21,287 bases of DNA from a virus, in IMG/VR virus record IMGVR_UViG_3300021142_000215, positions 1 to 21,287 of that record, one strand, 5' to 3'. The notes under the pieces were generated by a model. That model searched no databases, had not been told where the DNA came from, and saw only the letters and a list, made by a program, of their open reading frames with translations. Numbering within the stretch: position 1 is the stretch's first letter; each line of letters begins with the position of its first letter. The position numbers and the translations under genes were made by a program. Below, in pieces: positions 1 through 7,349 of this stretch.

Positions 1-1611
1 GTCATAGAAAGAACCATAAAAACCTTGAACACCGCCACCACCATTTTGACCAGAAAATCCTGAGAATCCGCTGATGCCAGAATAGCCTGATTGTCCAATT
101 GCACCTGAATAACCGCTAATTCCGCTGAAACCAGAATAGCCACTTACACCTGATCCAGAGTATCCAGAATATCCGCTTACTCCAGAACCAGAATAGCCAG
201 AATACCCAGAATAGCCACTAATTCCACTAAATCCTGATAATCCATTTTGTCCACTTATCCCTGAAAATCCAGAATAACCACTAACACCAGAACCAGAATA
301 ACCACTAAAGCCACTCCATCCAGAAACACCAGAGCCTGAATATCCGCTAATTCCTGAATAACCAGAATAACCAGAATAACCAGATACACCTGATCCACTA
401 TAGCCAGAAAATCCGCTAATTCCACTAAAACCAGAATATCCAGAAACACCTGAACCACTATAGCCACTAATTCCTGAATATCCAGAATAACCACTTATTC
501 CTGATCCAGAATATCCGCTATAACCACTTATTCCAGAAAAACCAGACCAACCAGAAATACCACTTCCAGAATATCCTGATATTCCAGAAAATCCTGATAT
601 ACCACTTGCACCACTAATACCAGAATAGCCACTATATCCGCTAACTCCTGATCCTGAATAGCCAGAATATCCTGAAAACCCTGATTGTCCTATAGCACCT
701 GAATATCCAGATATTCCTGAGTAACCGCTAAAACCGCTTATGCCAGAGAATCCAGACCAACCAGATACACCAGAACCTGAAAAACCAGAAATACCGCTAA
801 AACCACTATAACCGCTATAACCAGATACACCTGATCCAGAGAATCCTGATATACCAGAATATCCTGATATACCGCTAAAACCAGATATTCCAGAAGCTCC
901 AGAAAATCCAGAAATACCGCTATAGCCACTAAATCCAGAAATACCGCTTTGACCTGCTGGACCTACAATTTGTCCAACATTAACCCAGCTTGATCCTTCC
1001 CATACATATAAATCACCATTAGATGAAACAATGTAAGCATCATTTAAATTGCCTGTAGGCGGTAAATCTGCTGGAGTTGCAACTGTACCAATGATATTAA
1101 TTGAAGTACCTTGCTGACCTGAATAACCAGAGAATCCACTAAATCCAGATATGCCTGATGCCCCTGAGAATCCAGAAATTCCAGAGAAACCACTAATACC
1201 TGAGAAACCAGAAGCACCATTAATGCCTGAATATCCGCTTATTCCAGACCATCCGCTGATACCTGAAAAACCTGAATAACCAGAAAACCCTGATACACCA
1301 GAACCAGAGTAACCAGACCAACCAGATATACCTGAAAAACCAGACCAACCAGAAATACCAGACCCAGAATAACCTGATATTCCGCTAAATCCAGATTGTC
1401 CAGAAGCCCCAGAAAATCCTGAATAACCAGAATAACCACTTATTCCAGAAAAGCCAGATGGACCATATAGCCCTCTGTCAATATTAATTGTTTGAGTAGG
1501 TGTAGGAGTAACTTCAACCAATAAGCTATTAGCCTGTTGAACATTAATAGCTGTTTGGTTTACTTCGACTGTTACATCACTTACATTGCCTTTAGTGATA
1601 GTTAAGTCCAT
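1..1611 (-). CDS. Tail fibre with Gly-X-Ser (collagen-like) repeats, partial, runs off left edge
   Basis: The reading frame is open from an ATG at 1611 to base 1 (537 codons, no stop), so the C-terminus lies outside the window. Residues 1-49 are a non-repetitive head (MDLTITKGNVSDVTVEV...) that probably attaches to the tail. Residues about 50-165 and 220-520 are almost pure Gly-X-Ser triplets with X = Tyr, Phe, Ile, Trp, Val, Ala or Gln. They contain no charged residue and almost no proline. Thirteen GSG(V/I)SG dipeptide breaks interrupt the triplet register. Residues about 168-217 form a globular insert (GDLYVWEGSSWVNVG) of a type common in phage fibres. After GGGGVQGFYGSFYD (524-537) a C-terminal head domain is expected. 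The start follows the stop of the 1613-2092 gene by one base (TAATATG). The likely role is host recognition. A true collagen triple helix is doubtful because Pro is lacking. That this is a fibre gene is fairly certain; its fold is not. Confidence 0.85.
   Translation of the reverse strand, partial: MDLTITKGNVSDVTVEVNQTAINVQQANSLLVEVTPTPTQTINIDRGLYGPSGFSGISGYSGYSGFSGASGQSGFSGISGYSGSGISGWSGFSGISGWSGYSGSGVSGFSGYSGFSGISGWSGISGYSGINGASGFSGISGFSGISGFSGASGISGFSGFSGYSGQQGTSINIIGTVATPADLPPTGNLNDAYIVSSNGDLYVWEGSSWVNVGQIVGPAGQSGISGFSGYSGISGFSGASGISGFSGISGYSGISGFSGSGVSGYSGYSGFSGISGFSGSGVSGWSGFSGISGFSGYSGISGYSGAIGQSGFSGYSGYSGSGVSGYSGYSGISGASGISGFSGISGYSGSGISGWSGFSGISGYSGYSGSGISGYSGYSGISGYSGSGVSGYSGFSGISGFSGYSGSGVSGYSGYSGYSGISGYSGSGVSGWSGFSGYSGSGVSGYSGFSGISGQNGLSGFSGISGYSGYSGYSGSGVSGYSGYSGSGVSGYSGFSGISGYSGAIGQSGYSGISGFSGFSGQNGGGGVQGFYGSFYD
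101..943 (-). repeat. 9-bp-period repeat tract, second Gly-X-Ser block
   Basis: Nearly continuous 9-bp units (Gly codon, variable codon, Ser codon) repeat across this stretch. Ser codons alternate between TCN and AGY and Gly codons vary in the third base, so the DNA is less repetitive than the protein. Eleven of the thirteen 6-bp GSG register breaks fall here. The tract is coding; reads in other frames yield only low-complexity shadow ORFs. Confidence 0.85.
1117..1464 (-). repeat. 9-bp-period repeat tract, first Gly-X-Ser block
   Basis: This is the shorter of the two Gly-X-Ser tracts of the fibre gene, with the same 9-bp period and two GSG(V/I)SG breaks. It is separated from the longer tract by roughly 170 bp encoding a non-repetitive domain. 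A variant triplet with Asn instead of Ser (GINGAS) occurs once. Confidence 0.85.
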
Positions 1612-1612
1612 A

Positions 1613-2092
1613 TTAGTTCACCACTCCATCGCTACGAACCAAGAATAATAAGAAAATAATGCTATCTTGAGCTGGAGTTGTGCCAGTAGCAGGGAAACTT
1701 AGTTTAATTCTTCCGCTAAATGCAACTGGATCAACTGCTGCAATATTTAATTCTGGGTCTGAGTTAATGACATTCCAAGCAGATTCATCAATAACCAAAG
1801 TGAATAAGCCTTCAGCATCATTTCGATTAGTAATGCTTAAAGTAACTGCACTAGGCTCTGGCACATAGTCGGCAATATCAAAAGATAAGCCATATCGAGT
1901 ATCTTGAAGATTAGAAACTTCTCTGCGGATAATTTGGGCATCAATAGTTACCCCAGTTAAATCTACTGGTATTCCAGCAGTTGTCATCGCAAGATTCCAG
2001 AAAGTCTTTTGGTTATATACCAACTCTCCAGATATACATTGATTATCAAAACCACTTACTTGAGTGATTGTATTTTTGCTAAATAGTGCCAT
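1613..2092 (-). CDS. Hypothetical virion/tail protein upstream of the fibre
   Basis: The product has 159 residues and begins MALFSKNTITQVSGF. A GGAG sequence sits six bases before the ATG (GGAGAAATCATG), which supports this start. The sequence looks all-beta, with alternating hydrophobic stretches such as VDLTGVTIDAQIIRR, ITNRNDAEGLFTLVID and AFSGRIKLSFP, and ends in a hydrophobic strand IIFLLFLVRSDG. There is no signal peptide or catalytic motif. It resembles small beta-sandwich proteins found beside fibre genes in other tailed phages, but I cannot name the family. Its stop lies one base before the fibre start, so the two are probably translated together and may interact, for example as a fibre attachment or baseplate-like adaptor (inference). 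Confidence 0.8.
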   Translation of the reverse strand: MALFSKNTITQVSGFDNQCISGELVYNQKTFWNLAMTTAGIPVDLTGVTIDAQIIRREVSNLQDTRYGLSFDIADYVPEPSAVTLSITNRNDAEGLFTLVIDESAWNVINSDPELNIAAVDPVAFSGRIKLSFPATGTTPAQDSIIFLLFLVRSDGVVN

Positions 2093-2163
2093 GATTTCTC
2101 CGCTACTTGGTTAATCCCTCTAAGTACTCTCAAAGGGTCGAATCATGTATTGTCTTTTTAATA

Positions 2164-2313
2164 TTATGCAGTTGCAGTTGAAGTTGTATTTTCAGATTTT
2201 TGATTTGCTTCTTCTTGGGTTGCTATCATAGCATCATATATTGTTTGTTCTTCTGGAGTATATTCTATTTGAGTTACTTCTCCAGTTTGAACATTTGATT
2301 GAATTATATGCAT
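2164..2313 (-). CDS. Small hypothetical protein, 49 aa, downstream of small tail fibre
   Basis: The frame starts with ATG at 2313 and ends with TAA at 2164-2166. It encodes 49 residues beginning MHIIQSNVQTGEVTQIEYTP. A strong ribosome binding site, AAGGA, lies seven bases before the ATG and overlaps the stop of the preceding fibre gene. The product is acidic and Gln/Thr-rich, with a disordered Ser/Thr tail. The TGEVTQIEYTPEE stretch resembles the motif seen in many short phage proteins next to tail fibres, some of them called tail assembly chaperones, but that is only family resemblance. It fills most of the 230-bp gap between two tail genes, which supports its being real. Confidence 0.65.
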   Translation of the reverse strand: MHIIQSNVQTGEVTQIEYTPEEQTIYDAMIATQEEANQKSENTTSTATA

Positions 2314-2322
2314 ATTTATTCC

Positions 2323-3066
2323 TTATTCATAAAAAATATTAATTGAACCAGTTGCAAAAGTATCAGAACTAATACTTGTTAATTGAACTCTATCTAAAGT
2401 ACCTGATAAAGATACTGTACCTGCCATTGAAGTTGGACCAATATTATTTGAACTATCAGCAATAATTCCCATTGCAACCCAAGTATTTCCAGTAATATTA
2501 GTTAAAACTATGCTTCCACTAAATGTTTCAGAAGAAACAGGTGTATAGCCATTTAAAACAAAACCAGTAGTAATATTACCTGATGCTGTTGTATTGTTAG
2601 CACCAGCACCTAAAGAACCTGCTGTGCTGTTATAGCCTGATGTAGTATAAGAACCACTACCAATTTGTATTTGCATTCTACTTGTGCCACCCTTAGATAC
2701 ACCAGTAAGTATTACAGTAATTCTTTTAACCCAACTAGGAATGCTAATAAAACTTGCTGAAGTTCCGCTTGTTGTATTTATTGCTGTACTTCTTTGTATC
2801 ACTCCTGTAACAGATCCAGAAGAACCATTAATTGATGTAACACCTGAATTTGATACTGTTTGATTAGGAAATGAACCAGAAATAGAAATTCCTGTGCCAG
2901 CTACTAAAGAAGGAGATGAAGTCCCTGTACCGCCATTAGCTACTGGTACTGTGCCAGTAACATTGGCAGCATTACCGCTAATATTTCCTGTAACTGCAGT
3001 ACCAGCTAATTGTCCTGATGAGTTTACGCTATTAGCTAATTGCGAAAGGTTAAATGCCTGTGTCAT
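2323..3066 (-). CDS. Small tail fibre protein
   Basis: The product has 247 residues. The N-terminus MTQAFNLSQLANSVNSSGQ is helical and polar, as in the attachment ends of many phage fibres. It is followed by VPVANGGTGTSSPS, the GGTG motif common in phage fibre proteins. The rest is Gly/Ser/Thr-rich beta structure (residues about 70-247) ending SGSINIFYE, typical of a compact trimeric head domain. There is no charged catalytic cluster. An AGGAG ribosome binding site overlaps the end of the J-like gene, and the ATG lies one base after that gene's TAA. It is probably a side fibre or receptor-binding protein attached near the tail tip. Confidence 0.85.
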   Translation of the reverse strand: MTQAFNLSQLANSVNSSGQLAGTAVTGNISGNAANVTGTVPVANGGTGTSSPSLVAGTGISISGSFPNQTVSNSGVTSINGSSGSVTGVIQRSTAINTTSGTSASFISIPSWVKRITVILTGVSKGGTSRMQIQIGSGSYTTSGYNSTAGSLGAGANNTTASGNITTGFVLNGYTPVSSETFSGSIVLTNITGNTWVAMGIIADSSNNIGPTSMAGTVSLSGTLDRVQLTSISSDTFATGSINIFYE

Positions 3067-3067
3067 T

Positions 3068-6000
3068 TTATACTGCTCCTGTTCTTTGGAATGTCTGTTG
3101 CACCAAAATATTCAAATTGCTAGTGGGGGTATTTGCTAAAGTATAGCTTCCTGTAGTAACTGAATAATCTTGAGTTTCCAACAATAATACCCCATTATTA
3201 TATAAGTTAAAGGCATTAGGGTCAAAACTGAATGGATATAAAGATTGTCCAATTGTTGTGTAAATATCGGTATTTATTGGGTTTCCATTAGGTACACCAA
3301 GGTTATTATTTGTCCATTGGATAACTTCTAAATCGCCAGTTGCAGCACTTACAAATGATATAACTTGCCCTGTAATATTGTAATCTTGAGCATTAACCAC
3401 AGTACCATTAAGGAATAAAAGCTCATTTCCGCTAACAATATTAAATCCAGAGCAAGTATAGTTTGATTGGTTGCTTAAACTTACTGAATTTCTAGTAAAT
3501 GAATTGTAAGTTCCTGTTGAAGTATTTACAGAAGCCATACTAATAATTGTGATAATGTCATCAAGAGTTCTTCCAGTTGCAAAGGTTACATTAGATGCAT
3601 TATCTGTATATTCACTAGGATTTAAAAGAAGTCCATTTTCAAAGACTAAACAGTTACCAGTTATATATTCCGACCCTCTGCTTACACTAAATACAGTTTG
3701 ACCACTAGAAGCATCATAAGCAGTCATAGAATAATCAAAATTATCTGGTGTACTAAAACCAACAACTCGACCATAGACATCAATTGTCAAAGTGGCTACA
3801 GAACTTGTTTTAGTTGTTACTCCTGTACCAAAGTCTAATAACTGAGCCAAAGATGCTACAACTTGCCCTTGTGGGTTATTTGTTACTGCAATCTGACCAC
3901 TTCCCACATTGGTAGTTCCAACTTGAATAACTTGTCCTGTCCTTTGGTTTAAATCAATAATATTTGTGCCATCAGGCAAAGCAAGCCAAATAGATGGGTC
4001 ATAAGTGCCTGTATCACTTGGTACAAAAGCACCAGAGCCAGCAGCTAAATTAGCTCCACCAGTTGCAAAGCTAGTTAAATAGTTTGTGCGATTACAGAAT
4101 AATAAATAGTTAGAAGTACCGAAACTTGCTGGATACCAAGAGTAATCTGATGGGCTAGTGTCTGGAGTTGTTGTATTTTGATTTTTAATACCAAAATAAG
4201 TAGCCCCAGACCTTGTGAAAGTAAACCCTGTACCAGTTGCACTTGTTGCATAAGCCACAGACAAATATCTGCTTGAATATTGGAATGTCAAAGGTCGCCA
4301 ATTGAATACTGTGCTTGCTGGGCTTAATGGAGAAGTAGCTAAAGAATTCACCATTTGAACAAAGAAATACCAATTGCCAGCAGGTATTCCAGTTATTGTT
4401 GTTGGTGGAATTGCTACATTATTACCATAAGTAGTACCAGCAGATTGAACTTGAGTAGTACCAGCAAAGATTAATTGGCTTGTAGAAGGATTAGAATAAG
4501 CTGAATAATAGATATTGGCATATTCCACAATACCTTGGCTACTTGTAGTTACATTAACTTGGAATGATGGTACTGCTGCATTTACTTGTGAATTGCTAAT
4601 AGTTGGAGCTGGAATAGTGCCAAAGATATTAGGATTACTTAGCCCAGTATTTGATGGTGGAGTATATTGAGTAATTGATATATCAGCAAAGACATTAGGG
4701 TCAAATTCTTGCAAAGTCAAAGAAACAGTAATTGCTCCATCCGCTGCAAAGTTTTGCTCTACTTTAAAGATTTGGAATAGTTTAGCAACCCATCCATAAT
4801 TGGCATTGGTTACAGTTACCACATCGCCAGCTTCTAATTCAAGACCAATATAACCAACTTGGCAAGTTACTTGCAAATCTAATCGAGCTTGCTTTAAGAA
4901 TCTAGTAGCTAATAATTGAGCTTGCACATCATTGTTGCAAAGCGGTAATTGAATTGATTGGCTATTTACTGGCTCATTGGCATAAAGCAAAGCAGGATCA
5001 ACTAAATTTAAGTTAATGGTGCTTGTATTAAATGAACTATTTAAAGTTATATCTGGAAATTCACATTGAGCAATATTATAAGTATTAGAAATATCCATTG
5101 AAGTAATAGATAAACTAGATACCATATTGCTATCATTAATATCGATAGCAACTGAATAAGCTGTGCTTTGAGTTACTACACTCCATAATCCTAATATTTC
5201 ATTATATTTAACCAAGCAATCACAGCAATTAGACATTGATTGAATATTATTTAATACTGTTTGATTTGTGTCTATTGCACCATTAAATACAAATCTTGGT
5301 TGAGTTAATGCAACACCTAAATAATTGTTAAAAGTAATAGTTTCGGCACAATAAGCATTTAAAGTTGCAATACTTCCTGTATCAACTTGGCTAGATGGGA
5401 TAGCTGCTCCATAAACTGTATTTGTTAAATAGTCATACAGCACATCTCCTGGGGCACTTCTTGAATTAATAATTTCAAATTGGGTTTGTTGAATACCTGT
5501 AACACCAGCATTTGAGTTATAAGTTAAATGAACAATAGCAAAACAAGTGTTAGTCATTAACTTATTTGAATCCCATTGATAAGTTAATCCACTAGCTTGC
5601 ATAACTTGTATAGCAGTTAAATTACTATTAGCAGGGATATTTGAACCATTAGAATACAAATAGATATTGATATAGCCATTAATAGCAGTATCAATAACAC
5701 CACTAGAAGCATCTTGTAAACCAACAACTTGCGGAGAATTTGCCCCATTAACAAATTGATAAATATTGCTAGAAACCACACCTGGATCAATAGAAATTGA
5801 GAATTGAATGGTTTTAGTGGTTGGATTTATTCCGCTAACTACATAAACAATAGGAGTTCCGCTATTGCTAAAAGTTAAATTTGTGCCAGTTTTAATGGTA
5901 ATACTAGGAGTACCAGTATAAGTAATCTGATTACCAGTTACAGATGCAACTGTAATACCTATGCTATTAAATGAATATCCAGAAAATAATACTCTGCGAC

Positions 6001-6343
6001 CACCATAGAATATATTTCCAAAACTAAATGAATCAGAACCATTGCCAGTAACTTCTGATAATGCTAAGACATAATATAAATCTTGATTATTAGATGAAAT
6101 AGATAAATCAGTAATAGTGCCACCAATATAACAATCACCATAAACTACAGGCAATTTATTATTAGTTGCTGGTTGAACTTGTAAGTTCATAATAGGCAAC
6201 TGTGGAGCATTTGGAATGCTTGGAGCTAATAATTTAGCAATAATGGCTGATGCTGTTAATGTCAAAGCCATAGTAACAACTTCGGCAGTAAACATACTGA
6301 CTACAAAGGTTTCTGCTATCCATGTTGCAATTACTGTGGTCAT
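3068..6343 (-). CDS. J-like central tail tip (tip attachment) protein
   Basis: The likely start is the ATG at 6343, which overlaps the acyltransferase stop as ATGA; the in-frame TTG at 6355 is less likely. This gives 1091 residues. Residues 1-40 are strongly hydrophobic. LPVVYGDCYIGG at about 64-75 is the conserved N-terminal signature of lambda gpJ/TipJ-type proteins. The middle, to about 560, is the beta-rich tip core. Residues about 575-682 resemble a fibronectin type III domain. Residues about 870-1091 contain three degenerate copies of a motif around FxNGxxxxxxDY. In this family the protein closes the distal tube, contacts the receptor and takes part in DNA ejection. Position after the tape measure and two small tip genes matches lambda-like order. 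It is shorter than some J proteins but complete. Confidence 0.9.
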   Translation of the reverse strand: MTTVIATWIAETFVVSMFTAEVVTMALTLTASAIIAKLLAPSIPNAPQLPIMNLQVQPATNNKLPVVYGDCYIGGTITDLSISSNNQDLYYVLALSEVTGNGSDSFSFGNIFYGGRRVLFSGYSFNSIGITVASVTGNQITYTGTPSITIKTGTNLTFSNSGTPIVYVVSGINPTTKTIQFSISIDPGVVSSNIYQFVNGANSPQVVGLQDASSGVIDTAINGYINIYLYSNGSNIPANSNLTAIQVMQASGLTYQWDSNKLMTNTCFAIVHLTYNSNAGVTGIQQTQFEIINSRSAPGDVLYDYLTNTVYGAAIPSSQVDTGSIATLNAYCAETITFNNYLGVALTQPRFVFNGAIDTNQTVLNNIQSMSNCCDCLVKYNEILGLWSVVTQSTAYSVAIDINDSNMVSSLSITSMDISNTYNIAQCEFPDITLNSSFNTSTINLNLVDPALLYANEPVNSQSIQLPLCNNDVQAQLLATRFLKQARLDLQVTCQVGYIGLELEAGDVVTVTNANYGWVAKLFQIFKVEQNFAADGAITVSLTLQEFDPNVFADISITQYTPPSNTGLSNPNIFGTIPAPTISNSQVNAAVPSFQVNVTTSSQGIVEYANIYYSAYSNPSTSQLIFAGTTQVQSAGTTYGNNVAIPPTTITGIPAGNWYFFVQMVNSLATSPLSPASTVFNWRPLTFQYSSRYLSVAYATSATGTGFTFTRSGATYFGIKNQNTTTPDTSPSDYSWYPASFGTSNYLLFCNRTNYLTSFATGGANLAAGSGAFVPSDTGTYDPSIWLALPDGTNIIDLNQRTGQVIQVGTTNVGSGQIAVTNNPQGQVVASLAQLLDFGTGVTTKTSSVATLTIDVYGRVVGFSTPDNFDYSMTAYDASSGQTVFSVSRGSEYITGNCLVFENGLLLNPSEYTDNASNVTFATGRTLDDIITIISMASVNTSTGTYNSFTRNSVSLSNQSNYTCSGFNIVSGNELLFLNGTVVNAQDYNITGQVISFVSAATGDLEVIQWTNNNLGVPNGNPINTDIYTTIGQSLYPFSFDPNAFNLYNNGVLLLETQDYSVTTGSYTLANTPTSNLNILVQQTFQRTGAV

Positions 6344-6765
6344 TGAATTACCCAATCATAAGCTGTTATTTTTGCCCCATATTTTTCAAAATTTGTATTA
6401 TTTAATGATGAAAAATAGAACTCTTTTATATATTTATCTTCTTTTAACTTCTTAGCTATTTTAATATATTCTTTCAATAATCTAACTGAAGTCTTTTTAT
6501 CTTGCCCATACCACATGACTTCTTGAAGAATAAATAAATCTTTTACCCAAAAACAAGGTGCTTTTATTACACACAAAACACCCTTATATTCATCATCAAC
6601 TAATACAAAACCAAGACCAGCATATAGCTTATTTAATTGCTGATTGGCATATTCCTCAGACCATTTAAACTTTTCCTCAACCAAGCCTAATTGATGCTTT
6701 TCTTGGAATTCTTTAAATAGCTTGATTATTTCAGCATTATCAAATTTATTCGCTAACCTAATCAT
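6340..6765 (-). CDS. GNAT-like acyltransferase in the tail operon
   Basis: The product has 141 residues. It begins MIRLANKFDNAEIIKLFKEF, the usual beta1-alpha1 start of the GNAT fold. A central strand pair (GFVLVDDEYKGVLCVI, about 52-67) is followed by FILQEVMWYGQDKKTSVRLL (about 78-97). The latter matches the acetyl-CoA-binding strand and loop, although the usual Q/RxxGxG/A glycines are replaced (GQDKKTS). NTNFEKYGAKIT near the end matches the C-terminal GNAT motif. Related proteins occur inside other phage structural operons. It overlaps its neighbours by 4 nt on each side (ATGA), so it is translated with the tail genes. Substrate is unknown, and the altered loop could mean loss of catalysis. 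Confidence 0.75.
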   Translation of the reverse strand: MIRLANKFDNAEIIKLFKEFQEKHQLGLVEEKFKWSEEYANQQLNKLYAGLGFVLVDDEYKGVLCVIKAPCFWVKDLFILQEVMWYGQDKKTSVRLLKEYIKIAKKLKEDKYIKEFYFSSLNNTNFEKYGAKITAYDWVIQ

Positions 6766-7349
6766 TGTTTACCAAATGGATAGTAAATTGTTGCAATAGT
6801 AGAAACCCTAGCCATAGAAGTATCATTAGGGGTATAAAACTGCCAACTAGCATTATTGGTAAATCTTCCAGCTTGTCTATTCTGCAAAATCATTTGAATA
6901 TTGGCTGCACTAACATTGATAACACCTGAATATTGCCTTACTTCTTCATTCCAAGTTTCTGCAATTTGGAAAGTATCAATAAACCCATAAAAGTATTGAT
7001 ATAAACCACCAGTACCCCCAGAAGTTATTAGTGTGCCATCTGGGTTAAAAAACCCTTTCCACATGGTAAGCTGAGAACCCTTGATATTCTGACCAAGTGC
7101 CCATCCAAGCATAGCGGTATCAATACCATTTAAAGTTATAGATGTCTGATTGGCTGTGGATTTAATATCCCTTTGAATTTTGCCAATGCTGACTAACTGC
7201 CCCAATCCATCAAAAGTTCCAATTCCAGAAACAGTTATTGAACTTGGAGCTGTTGAAAAATAATAAGTACCGCCACTTGTAACAACCTTTATAAAGTCGG
7301 CATATCTTATATTATTTGTATTTTCTATTGGTGTTATTGGGGTTGTCAT
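6762..7349 (-). CDS. Tail tip-associated protein (putative)
   Basis: The product has 195 residues. It is beta-rich with a central segment IGKIQRDIKSTANQTSITLN, and a later FYGFIDTFQIAE followed by VINVSAANIQMILQNRQAGR and TNNASWQFYTPNDTSM. The AGRxTNxxS...D pattern resembles a motif I associate with minor tail proteins encoded between the tape measure and the J-like gene, in the place of lambda M, L and K. I cannot assign it to one of these with certainty. It overlaps both neighbouring genes by 4 nt (ATGA). A role in the tip complex that closes the tube is likely from position. Confidence 0.8.
   Translation of the reverse strand: MTTPITPIENTNNIRYADFIKVVTSGGTYYFSTAPSSITVSGIGTFDGLGQLVSIGKIQRDIKSTANQTSITLNGIDTAMLGWALGQNIKGSQLTMWKGFFNPDGTLITSGGTGGLYQYFYGFIDTFQIAETWNEEVRQYSGVINVSAANIQMILQNRQAGRFTNNASWQFYTPNDTSMARVSTIATIYYPFGKQ

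Noticed and set aside
1-943. Possible CRISPR array because of dense short repeats
   Set aside because: The period is 9 bp, with no separate repeat and spacer units, and the tract is in frame with a fibre gene.
255-1439. Open frames at 255-494, 738-929 and 1239-1439 encoding Leu/Val-rich proteins
   Set aside because: They are other-frame readings of the Gly-X-Ser repeat. The repetitive DNA keeps those frames open, and they have no RBS. The true frame runs from 1611 to base 1.
1-1611. Diversity-generating retroelement target in the fibre
   Set aside because: No reverse transcriptase or template repeat is visible, and the fibre C-terminus where a variable region would be expected is outside the window.
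2093-2163. Hairpin CCCT...AGGG upstream of the 159-residue gene as a terminator
   Set aside because: The stem is only four pairs with a long loop and no T-tract.
6344-6355. TTG start at 6355 for the J-like gene
   Set aside because: ATG 6343 makes the ATGA overlap seen at neighbouring tail genes, and the TTG has no better RBS.
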